A stretch of DNA of 64,000 nt from Spirosoma fluviale. Its GTDB lineage: Bacteria > Bacteroidota > Bacteroidia > Cytophagales > Spirosomataceae. The stretch spans positions 248,001 through 312,000 of the forward strand of contig NZ_OCNH01000007.1 of assembly GCF_900230225.1 (NCBI RefSeq), in the 5' to 3' direction. The notes beneath the pieces are model-generated. The model was not told the origin of the DNA. It made no database searches and saw nothing but the letters and a program-made list of their open reading frames with translations. The translations under genes were made by a program, and so were the position numbers. Every line of letters starts with the position of its first letter. Position 1 is the first letter of the stretch. Positions 36,953 through 44,232 of this stretch are shown one piece after another.

Positions 36953-37945
36953 ATGTCTACTTCCATACGGCCCGCCCGTCGAATACCTATTTTATACTTG
37001 CTGTTTCTGGTCAGCGTATTGAGTGGCTGGGGGTGGTACATGAGTTCGCTGCCCGATGTGCATTTTCTGGCTCGCCGGTGGACGGCTGCGCTAACGATGG
37101 TGCTGGGTTCATTCATCGCCGGATCAAGTCCGGAAGGTAGCGCGGCCATCTCGTATCCCGTTTTCACGCTACTCTTAAAGATTCCTCCCCCGGTGGCCCG
37201 TAACTTCTCCTTCGCGATTCAGAGTATTGGCATGAGTTCGGCTACGCTGCTCATTCTGGGCCTGCGCGTTAAGGTAGACTGGAACTACATCCGGTACGTA
37301 ACCCTGGGTGGGATTTTTGGCCTTGTATTCGGAACCTATTACGTTGTACCGTTGATTTCGCCGGTTGCTGCCAAGCTCTTTTTCGTCTCGCTCTGGCTGA
37401 GCTTCGGCATTACCCTCTGGCGTGAAAACCGCAATCCGGCCCGTATCGTTGTCGACACCATTCCTGACTTCCAGTTGCCCGATATGATTCGGCTCGCGTT
37501 ATTTGGCCTGGTGGGCGGGGTTATCTCGTCCATCTTTGGTACCGGTATTAACATCTTTACCTTTTGTCTGGTCACGATTTATTACCGGCTCAACGAAAAA
37601 GTAGCCACGCCGTCCTCAGTCATCATCATGACGATTGAGACCCTGCTGGGTTTTTTTCTGCATACCCAGGTACTGCATGACTTTAACCAGGAGTCATTCG
37701 AGTTATGGCTGACGTGCATCCCGGTTGTTATCTTCTTTGCGCCCCTAGGGGCTTTCGTGATCACCAAACTCGCCCGCCCAATCATTGCCCGGCTGCTCTA
37801 CGTGATTTTAATCGTGCAGTTTTTTGGGGCGCTGATTGTTATTCGTCCTTCCGGCATTCAGTGGGTACTATGTATCGTAACCCTTGCTGCCGGTTTAGGC
37901 TTATTCGCTTACATCGCTCGTTTACGGCGCCGTTCCGTCCGCTAA
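36953..37945 (+). CDS. TauE/SafE-family membrane transporter
   Basis: This 330-residue polytopic protein (about eight helices) has the family's N-terminal glycine-rich re-entrant segment (GSFIAGSSPEGSAAISYPVF) and its C-terminal counterpart (LVGGVISSIFGTGINIFTF). The family exports sulfite, sulfoacetate or related organosulfur anions. The substrate is not determined, and no sulfur metabolism genes are adjacent apart from a fragment of a MetE-like gene that begins 43 bp downstream. Confidence 0.85.
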   Translation: MSTSIRPARRIPILYLLFLVSVLSGWGWYMSSLPDVHFLARRWTAALTMVLGSFIAGSSPEGSAAISYPVFTLLLKIPPPVARNFSFAIQSIGMSSATLLILGLRVKVDWNYIRYVTLGGIFGLVFGTYYVVPLISPVAAKLFFVSLWLSFGITLWRENRNPARIVVDTIPDFQLPDMIRLALFGLVGGVISSIFGTGINIFTFCLVTIYYRLNEKVATPSSVIIMTIETLLGFFLHTQVLHDFNQESFELWLTCIPVVIFFAPLGAFVITKLARPIIARLLYVILIVQFFGALIVIRPSGIQWVLCIVTLAAGLGLFAYIARLRRRSVR

Positions 37946-37988
37946 CGGCAAAATCTTCTTCTTTTTACCTCTTTCAAGCTCAACTACA

Positions 37989-38114
37989 ATGTCTATACTA
38001 CGTACCGAACCCATTGGCAGTGTACCTCATCCCGACTACCTTCAGCAAGGGCTTCTTTTAGTAACTGGACCGAGCGTCGGCCGCAAAGAATTACGTCGGG
38101 CGTCGCTGCGCTAA
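37989..38114 (+). pseudogene. 5' fragment of a MetE-like methionine synthase gene
   Basis: The 41-codon frame starts MSILRTEPIGSVPHPDYLQQ, the typical start of cobalamin-independent methionine synthase-like proteins (RTEPIGSxPRP). After about 25 residues the similarity stops and the frame runs into unrelated sequence and TAA. The rest of the gene is gone. The break is close to a GC-rich word (38126-38142) and a dispersed-element copy. Confidence 0.55.
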
Positions 38115-38149
38115 GGAAATTCGATCCGGGCCGCCGGGCGGTCCAATTT

Positions 38150-38233
38150 TAGTGACTTTCAGTTTTTTACAAAAAAGAGGTTTTTATGAGACAGTAATTT
38201 TTTACTATCTGTCCAATGTAATCCGTCGCACAC
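38150..38233 (+). repeat. partial copy of dispersed TIR element (right half)
   Basis: AAAAGAGGTTTTTATGAGAC then AGTAATTTTTTACTATCTGT and CCGTCGCACAC match the element from its core to its right end. Confidence 0.6.
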
Positions 38234-38247
38234 GTCTCTTAGGTTTT

Positions 38248-39198
38248 TTACTGGACAAGCTTTACTTTTCGGCCTTCGTCACTGGGACTAACCGTCAGGA
38301 AGGGTTTGCCCCGCAACCGGCCACCCCTCATCACCTGCTCCACCTGCTGGTTGGTCGCTACATACACTGTCGTGCCGACGGGGAACTGCTTTTCCCGATC
38401 GGCGTAGGGCAACAAGGTAAAGCCGTTGGTTTCATTAACTTCTTCGCCTGGCGCGTAAGAAATCAGTGTGATAGTACGAAGTAAGGGACTGTTGTTTTCA
38501 AACCTGACGTTGATCAGCTTAAGCCTGGCAGTTGCTTCACTTCCGTCATTGGTAGCCGAAGTTAACGGGCGGTTGGCCACGTTAATAACCGTAGCGAACG
38601 CCTGATTGACTCCGTTTACCCGTTGGGCATTAACGCGAATGGTGGCGTTGGCCTGGGTAACGACCTTCGCTGATTGAACCGGTAGGGCGTCGGCATTCAC
38701 CGTGCCGTTGGCCCAACTGATAACGTCCAACGAATTGACTTTGCCCGTAAGCGTTACGTTCCCATTGGCTTGATTAATCAGGGCGAATGACTCACCCTGC
38801 AGGCCATTTACCGTCACATTACTATTGGAGCCGTGTGTCAGTTTCTTTAGCGTTGGGGTGATAATCCTGACCTCAATATTAGCTTTACTAATCCAAAAAG
38901 CTCGTCCCTGCGGGTCTTCAAAGGATAGATTCAGCTTGCCGTTCTGGTTGTCTGCTCGAAGCAGCGACAGCAGATTGTCATCGAGGGTAATGTCCACGGA
39001 CGGTTCGGCACCGCCCACTTCCACGGTTACCGCTGCCGGAAACTGGTGGATTTCCAGGGCGTCGAAGGGCTTGACCGACGTCGTCTGGCGCACGGGTCGG
39101 CCACTACCCCGCAATTCCTGGTTAGGATCGTTCTTACCCCGTTGGGCCATCGCACCAAGCGACAACAAACAGGTTGCCAGCAAAAGGAAGTGTTTCAT
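38248..39198 (-). CDS. head-GIN domain protein (DUF2807)
   Basis: This 316-residue secreted protein (signal peptide MKHFLLLATCLLSLGAMAQ) has the DUF2807 putative auto-transporter adhesin head-GIN domain, with VKPFDALEIHQFPAAVTVEV followed by repeating strands (NLSFEDPQGR, NSNVTVNGL, NGNVTLTGKV) that predict a right-handed beta-helix. Bacteroidota often encode several paralogues. Roles in surface adhesion are suggested but unproven. Confidence 0.8.
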   Translation of the reverse strand: MKHFLLLATCLLSLGAMAQRGKNDPNQELRGSGRPVRQTTSVKPFDALEIHQFPAAVTVEVGGAEPSVDITLDDNLLSLLRADNQNGKLNLSFEDPQGRAFWISKANIEVRIITPTLKKLTHGSNSNVTVNGLQGESFALINQANGNVTLTGKVNSLDVISWANGTVNADALPVQSAKVVTQANATIRVNAQRVNGVNQAFATVINVANRPLTSATNDGSEATARLKLINVRFENNSPLLRTITLISYAPGEEVNETNGFTLLPYADREKQFPVGTTVYVATNQQVEQVMRGGRLRGKPFLTVSPSDEGRKVKLVQ

Positions 39199-39492
39199 AG
39201 TACGAATTAGTTAGTTCAGGCTGGTCAGTGCATTGGGGTCCTGGTCCAAATGCGTTCAACTCCTATGCCACAACCTAAAAAAACGTTCTGAGCCAGCAAA
39301 CGCGGTTGTCGGTAGGCTTAAGTGTCCGTAAACGGACGGTTGGCCGTACACTTGCGGACAACCCAACTGAATAAAAAGCACCACTTGATTGGGCGCTGCC
39401 CTACGTAGTACGTATGGTACCGTATCTATTCGCCCTGCAACTTCTTCACTGGATTCCTTAAGGCGGCTTTCATCCTCTGGAGGCTCACCGTC

Positions 39493-39546
39493 ATCAGCCC
39501 AATGCTTCCTGCTAGTCGGCCCGCCAGCAGGAAGCATTGGGCTGAT
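39493..39546. terminator. 21-bp perfect inverted repeat
   Basis: The left arm 39493-39513 (ATCAGCCCAATGCTTCCTGC then T) and right arm 39526-39546 are exact complements around a 12-nt loop. It lies in a 720-bp gap between divergent genes, so a terminator role is not obvious from position. Confidence 0.5.
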
Positions 39547-39583
39547 AACGTCAATTTTGTATTCAACGTTGAGTACCCATTGT

Positions 39584-39606
39584 TTCCTGGCGTACCACGC
39601 CAGGAA
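39584..39606. other. second hairpin, 9-bp stem
   Basis: TTCCTGGCG (39584-39592), loop TACCA, CGCCAGGAA (39598-39606). It shares the word TTCCTG with the larger hairpin 38 bp upstream. Confidence 0.5.
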
Positions 39607-39679
39607 GGCGTCATTAACGATAGCAAACAGAACCAGTTAAAAAAAGGCCTGGGAGAGCCGTGTATTGATTCCCCAATTT

Positions 39680-39790
39680 ATGGAAAGGGGAATTTTCTTC
39701 ATCTCATGTGGGAGGGTTTTATCAGACACTAATTTCTTAATAGATGCCTAGTTGTTCGTAACAGCGGCTCAACTAGTTGCGTAAGACGCT
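39680..39790 (+). repeat. decayed copy of dispersed TIR element
   Basis: CATCTCATGTGGGAGGGTTT then TATCAGACACTAATTTCTTA resembles the core, and the right end is near TTGCGTAAGAC. Ends are approximate. The remaining gap 39199-39922 holds only the two hairpins. Confidence 0.45.
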
Positions 39791-39922
39791 AGTATTCGTA
39801 CAAACTGTCTGTCTGTAAAAGCTTGTAACTCTTCCAGAAACATGGTCCGGTAGGATACATGTTCAGTCGGTATAACCTAACTTTAACAATGAGGATTATA
39901 AACGATCCTTTCGCGATCAACT

Positions 39923-40444
39923 ATGTTAGACATCGTCAAACACAGTCTCTGGACTCAATTTGGGGCAAGTATTGATTCGCTGAAAAATGCGATAGAACTG
40001 TGGCCACAAGCGTATTGGGATACGGATACCCGGTTTTTTTACATTGCCTATCATTGTCTAATCATGTTAGATTATTATCTGACCATTCCCTACACGGGCG
40101 AGTTTCCCTCTACCCTACCCTTTACGTTTGCCGAGCCTGGGGTGCAAGCTAAAGGTGTTTTGGGGGATATGGTTCCCAATCGGATCTACTCGAAAGCTGA
40201 AATGCTGGCTAGTTTGGCTACAACCCGAGAAAAGTGCAGGGTTTTTATCGAAGGCCTGACAGAAGAGAAGATGAATGAGCGTTGGATCGAAGGACCAGAA
40301 GCCTATGATATGAATTATGCGGTGCCTGAAATTCTATTCTACAACATGCGGCACGTTCAACATCATGCCGCTCAACTCAACATGATTTTACGTCAAAAGC
40401 TGGATCAGTCTCCGGGCTGGGTGTTTCGGGCTGACAAAAGCTGA
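39923..40444 (+). CDS. DinB-family protein
   Basis: This 173-residue four-helix-bundle protein of the DinB/YfiT superfamily has the metal-binding histidines in FFYIAYHCLIMLDYY (about residue 48) and MRHVQHHAAQLNMIL (about residues 151-155). Members are metal-dependent thiol transferases or have unknown roles. It is monocistronic; a dispersed-element copy begins 17 bp after the stop. Confidence 0.8.
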   Translation: MLDIVKHSLWTQFGASIDSLKNAIELWPQAYWDTDTRFFYIAYHCLIMLDYYLTIPYTGEFPSTLPFTFAEPGVQAKGVLGDMVPNRIYSKAEMLASLATTREKCRVFIEGLTEEKMNERWIEGPEAYDMNYAVPEILFYNMRHVQHHAAQLNMILRQKLDQSPGWVFRADKS

Positions 40445-40460
40445 TCGACCTTCAAAAATC

Positions 40461-40614
40461 GTATGTTACGTATCGTAGTTGTAATATATTGAAACAAACA
40501 GTATACTTATACGCCCTGTTTAAGACGACTTTACGGGAACATATCCTCGTCTCGGAAAGGAGCGTTTTGTAGAACGATTAGCGTCAATAACTATCACCCT
40601 AGTTTGTCGTATAT
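40461..40614 (+). repeat. full-length copy of dispersed TIR element (154 bp)
   Basis: The left end GTATGTTACGTATCGTAGTT and right end TTTGTCGTATAT are inverted copies. The core is CGTCTCGGAAAGGAGCGTTT then TGTAGAACG. It lies 17 bp after dinB-like and 20 bp before the stop of the convergent lipoprotein gene. Confidence 0.7.
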
Positions 40615-40633
40615 CAACAAGCACTAACCGTAG

Positions 40634-41536
40634 CTAGTGCCTAAGTAAAAGTCTCTTTCTCTTTTTAGCCAGTAGCTGGTGCAAGGCCGGTTCGACCGCT
40701 AACGCATGACCACACCCGAAACTGACCATGACTCGATCATGCTCGTCTAAGGCCTGATCCAATTTAATCAATAAAAGACTATCCCTGATCATTTTTGACC
40801 GCCGACCAACCTCACAGAAATGACAGTCCCCACCATTGATATAGTCAAACTTCTCGATGTCATGGGTTAGGGCCAGCACAAATGGCCGGTTCATGTACTG
40901 CTGATAAAGCGCTTTGAAGTAAGCCAAGGACTGCTCACCAGCCGATAAGGGAAAATGATGGCTGACAAACGAGCGAACCACATCATTAAAATAAGGCTCG
41001 AAGGGTTGCTCTTGATTAGCTACCGTTAAGTAAGGCACAACAATGCGCTCCATGACGTAGTAGAGATACAGTTCCTGCCTGGGATAGTACTTTAGGGCTA
41101 CGGCAAATTCTAAGCTGTCGGGCGTATCCCCATTGAGTAGTGGAATGTTGGTCTGATCCGATAAATACTTCATGCAGCCGGTTTCGCCGGCTTCAAAGGC
41201 TGCTTTCATTAAGCTGGGGTAATGGAGACTTGGCTTAACTTGTCCGCCTTCATTAAAGGCAATTTGTGGTTTTAGCTGAGCAAACAGCTTTTGAAGGATC
41301 CTAACTTGGCGATCAGTCGAATCCCGAGTGTGATTGCACCCCACAAAAACCAGGTGTTTGGCTTGGTTGGCTAGCTCGATCACATAAGGCGTCCGGACGT
41401 GTGGCAACCTCTGGCCAACGTCTACATAGTCCAGGGTGCGAAACTGACGGATTTTGCTCTTGGTGGCCTGTTTGGATCGGCACCCACTAGCCAATAGGCC
41501 AATCAAGATAAGTGGTAGCAGTACTTTAAGGATCAT
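40634..41536 (-). CDS. TraB/Tiki (GumN)-like lipoprotein
   Basis: From ATG 41536 this 300-residue protein has a lipoprotein signal (VLLPLILIGLLASGC). The mature domain has the layout of TraB/GumN/EreA-like proteins: LVFVGCNHTRD near the N-terminus, the conserved Glu in IAFNEGG and a C-terminal VSFGCGHALAVEP with the conserved GxxH. Some relatives are metalloproteases (Tiki), others are of unknown function. A CHFC pair (GGDCHFCEVGRR) is an extra feature. An inverted repeat upstream may be its operator. Confidence 0.6.
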   Translation of the reverse strand: MILKVLLPLILIGLLASGCRSKQATKSKIRQFRTLDYVDVGQRLPHVRTPYVIELANQAKHLVFVGCNHTRDSTDRQVRILQKLFAQLKPQIAFNEGGQVKPSLHYPSLMKAAFEAGETGCMKYLSDQTNIPLLNGDTPDSLEFAVALKYYPRQELYLYYVMERIVVPYLTVANQEQPFEPYFNDVVRSFVSHHFPLSAGEQSLAYFKALYQQYMNRPFVLALTHDIEKFDYINGGDCHFCEVGRRSKMIRDSLLLIKLDQALDEHDRVMVSFGCGHALAVEPALHQLLAKKRKRLLLRH

Positions 41537-41580
41537 TTTCAAGGCTGTTACATGAGTGCCCTTTTGTAAAGTAATGCAAA

Positions 41581-41623
41581 TTGTCAGACAAAAATAGCCT
41601 TATGTTTTCCCGCCGTCTGACAA
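41581..41623. promoter_or_regulatory. inverted repeat upstream of the TraB/Tiki-like gene
   Basis: TTGTCAGAC (41581-41589) and GTCTGACAA (41615-41623) are exact complements 25 nt apart. They lie 45-87 bp before the start codon, where an operator or leader hairpin would sit. Confidence 0.45.
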
Positions 41624-41689
41624 CTTAGGGGCTTAGGAAGCCGAAAATTCTTCAAGCAAACCAGAGAAGCGGTAGTTCAAATAACACCC

Positions 41690-41770
41690 GTTTACGAAGC
41701 AGATATATGATAACTATCTGTCTCGTGCGGGAGGGCTTTGTGAGAGTTGAATGGTTACCTTTTGTTGACC
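41690..41770 (+). repeat. decayed copy of dispersed TIR element
   Basis: ACGAAGCAGATATATGATAA and CTGTCTCGTGCGGGAGGG then CTTTGTGAGAGTTGAATGG match the left spacer and core. The rest of the gap to 41953 shows nothing I recognise. Confidence 0.5.
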
Positions 41771-41953
41771 GGCTAGTTAAGGCATTGAGATTCTTCAACC
41801 TTATATCCTTAATTTTGGCATTGTCTAAAGCCGTATTTAATCTGGTGTTTCCTAGTTTGATTATTCCATACGCCCTCATACAACACGCTGACGTTTAAAA
41901 GAACAAAAATTCATAACAGCCGTTCCGCGCACGGCCAATTTCAAAACAACCAA

Positions 41954-42733
41954 ATGCGATTCCTCTCATTAGCCATAACACTGGCTTTCTCTTTGACTTC
42001 AGCTTACGGACAGACTAACCCAGATAGACTTAAAATTGAACACTTGATTGGCGATTTTTATGTCTATACGACCTATAACACCTACGAGGGGGACAAAACA
42101 CCAGCGCATGGTATGTACCTAGTCTCTAATGACGGAGTTGCTTTGTTTGATACCCCTTGGGATACGACCCAGTTTCAGCCCTTGCTAGACAGTATCAAAA
42201 CCAGGCACCATAAAAACGTGGTTATGTGCATTGCCACCCATTGGCATGGCGACCGAACCGAAGGACTTGAATACTATAAGCAACAAGGCATCAAGACATA
42301 TACCACTTCTCGAACGGATGAGTTAAGTAAAAAGAACAACAAAAAGCGGGCTGAATTCTTACTGAATAAAGACACCACGTTTACGTTGGGGCAATACTCC
42401 TTTGAAACCTTTTATCCGGGCGAAGGCCATACGCTTGACAATATAGTAGTATGGTTTAGTCAGGAAAAAATTCTTTACGGTGGTTGTTTGATAAAAGGGG
42501 CCGATGCGGAGAATTTGGGATACTTAGGTGACGCCAATGAAGCCGAATATGAGACAACGCTAAAGCGAGTCAGCGAAAAGTGTCCCCATCCCAAGTTTAT
42601 CCTAGTTTCCCATCATGACTGGAGGAATCTGAATTCGTTAAAAAACTCAATAAAATTGGCTAAGCGACTGCGAGCAAAAAAAACACGAGCCATGGGCTTC
42701 TCCATGTTTAATGGCCGAAGTAAATCGCTTTAG
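41954..42733 (+). CDS. subclass B1 metallo-beta-lactamase
   Basis: This 259-residue periplasmic enzyme (signal peptide MRFLSLAITLAFSLTSAYG) has every zinc ligand of subclass B1. HxHxD appears as THWHGD (H96, H98, D100), then H159 in GEGHTLDN, C178 in YGGCLIKGAD and H220 in VSHHDW. Lys 181 matches the substrate-binding Lys of the group. It should hydrolyse beta-lactams, probably including carbapenems, as known B1 enzymes of Bacteroidota (BlaB, CfiA and others) do. Unusual points are Ser-His-His where most have Gly-His, and a basic tail (RLRAKKTRA). No mobility gene is immediately adjacent; an IS630 copy lies 360 bp downstream. Confidence 0.92.
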   Translation: MRFLSLAITLAFSLTSAYGQTNPDRLKIEHLIGDFYVYTTYNTYEGDKTPAHGMYLVSNDGVALFDTPWDTTQFQPLLDSIKTRHHKNVVMCIATHWHGDRTEGLEYYKQQGIKTYTTSRTDELSKKNNKKRAEFLLNKDTTFTLGQYSFETFYPGEGHTLDNIVVWFSQEKILYGGCLIKGADAENLGYLGDANEAEYETTLKRVSEKCPHPKFILVSHHDWRNLNSLKNSIKLAKRLRAKKTRAMGFSMFNGRSKSL

Positions 42734-42879
42734 TAAAATCAGCGCATCCCAGAAGTTCGACCCCGGTAAGTGTGCTGAGTGAACGCTGTCAATAGTATTC
42801 TCTTTGAGTGTATGAGCCTTTAGCGACAGGCTGCGAACACAGTATTCCTTGCACAGCTCTGGGACCCGTCTCGTTAAAC

Positions 42880-42965
42880 GCCCGACTTATAGATACTCCC
42901 TCGTCTCAGTCGGAAGCGAATTGTGAGACAATGATATTTACTATCTGTCAAGCGCCGTCAGTCCC
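42880..42965 (+). repeat. decayed copy of dispersed TIR element
   Basis: CTCGTCTCAGTCGGAAGCGA then ATTGTGAGACAATGATATTT and ACTATCTGTCAAGC give a good core and right spacer. The outer ends are not clear. I see nothing else in 42734-43095. Confidence 0.6.
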
Positions 42966-43100
42966 ATTCGATTAGTAATTCATTCGGCTTGCTCGTAGGT
43001 AAGAAATAGAGGTACTTAGTTGGAACAATAGCTTCTATAGGGACTATTAGCGGATGCGTTGTTACTTTAGCCAATAGGTATTCTATTATTTGTTAAGCAA

Positions 43101-44174
43101 TCACGCAGAATTAATCTTGATTATGTTCCGATTGGCTACTTCCGAGAAGTCAATCTTGTATTCCTGACCAAATCCACGAATGATAGCAAAGATAGCTTTC
43201 TTCAGGTAGGCCCACGATTTGTAGTCCGCCTTCTTCAGCCAACGATACTTGAGCGACTTCCAGACCAATTCAATCAGATTTAAATGGGGACTGTAAGCTG
43301 GCAGGAAAAATAAGTAAACGTCCTTTTCTTCCCAGCCAGATTGCTGTCCGTATACAGCCTGACAGCGATGAATCGGCCCGTTGTCCAACACAATCACGAC
43401 CGGTTTAGCATGAGCTTTGGTAACAAAATCGGCTAAGCAGTCCACTACGAACGCGCCCGTCAAGGCCTTTTCGCTGTGGTATACAGTAAGCTGATTATCC
43501 AAACTCAGTAGCCCCAGCAGATTAATGCGTTTGGTCGCAATGCGAGCCGGTAAGCCAAGGCGGTGGCCTTTCTTCTGCCAGCCGTAGGGCACATAGGTCG
43601 GACCGCCGATGCGGTTGCATCGTCAGTCCTGTTTCATCGGCGAAATAGAGTTCGATCAGTCCACATACCCACAGCGTGAGCAGGATTTGCCACCGCTGGA
43701 AGCCGTCAGCGTAAGCTAAGGGATCCTGAAAAGGCTTGGTGGTCCGCCGAAGTCGGTGCCAAGCGTAATCGTTTTTTTTAGAAACCGCTTGACTGTATCT
43801 CGACTCATGGATTGGCCCAACGCTTTTTCCAACTCAGTCTTGATGCGTCCAGCATCTTGATAATTAGCGGCTACCGCTTGTGTCAAGGCTTGTTGATGAG
43901 CGGTATTGGTTAAGCTCAAGATTGCTCTACGCCCTTGCCCTTTCTGACGCATCAAGCCTACTAAACCTTGCTGTTGCCAGTTAGTGAGCCAACGGCTGAC
44001 GCTTATCTGGCAGACCTCCAACTCAGCGGCAATGGTTTTGACAGACCAACCTCTATGGCTCCAAAGCAGCGCCTGGCAAGATCGGCGGAACTCATGTTTA
44101 GGATGGTACTTGATGCCCTCTCGTAGCGTGAGTTGTTCAGCATCAGTTAGTTCGATACAGCGTTTACGGCCCAT
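43101..44174 (-). pseudogene. IS630 transposase, split by an A8 frameshift site and a 16-nt insertion
   Basis: The N-terminal frame (start 44174, MGRKRCIELTDAEQ) is a helix-turn-helix domain with SVKTIAAELEVCQISVSRWL. The C-terminal frame (from about 43592) is the DDE domain, with VIVLDNGPIHR and LIELVWKSLKYRW. The two are joined by RFLKK(N)DYAWHRLRRTTKP if the ribosome slips -1 on the A8 run (43772-43779 on the plus strand), a mechanism known in this family. A 16-nt insertion at 43597-43612 breaks FADETGLTMQPYVPYGW and inactivates the gene. Without it the protein would be whole. Confidence 0.85.
43597..43612 (-). other. 16-nt GC-rich micro-insertion in IS630 transposase
   Basis: On the coding strand the insertion reads GCATCGGCGGTCCGAC between ATGCAACC and CTATGT. 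Deleting it restores TMQPYVPYGWQKKG. Its first 15 nt occur exactly at 9162-9176, in front of the IS110 gene. Confidence 0.68.
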
Positions 44175-44232
44175 ACCGAAAGATAATGACTAAACTTAAA
44201 TTTGCGTGATTGCTTACAATCAATTACTTACA

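Larger units (their letters stand above)
43096..44214 (-). mobile_element. IS630-family insertion sequence with TIRs and TA target duplication
   Basis: Terminal inverted repeats AGCAATCACGCAGAATTAA (left) and AGCAATCACGCAAATTTAA (right, reading inward) bound a 1119-bp element. TA dinucleotides at 43094-43095 and 44215-44216 are the target duplication expected for this family. The transposase stop codon lies inside the left TIR. Confidence 0.88.

Noticed and set aside
43101-44174. Two separate genes for the IS630 HTH and DDE parts
   Set aside because: They are the two halves of one transposase joined at an A8 frameshift site and broken by a 16-nt insertion.
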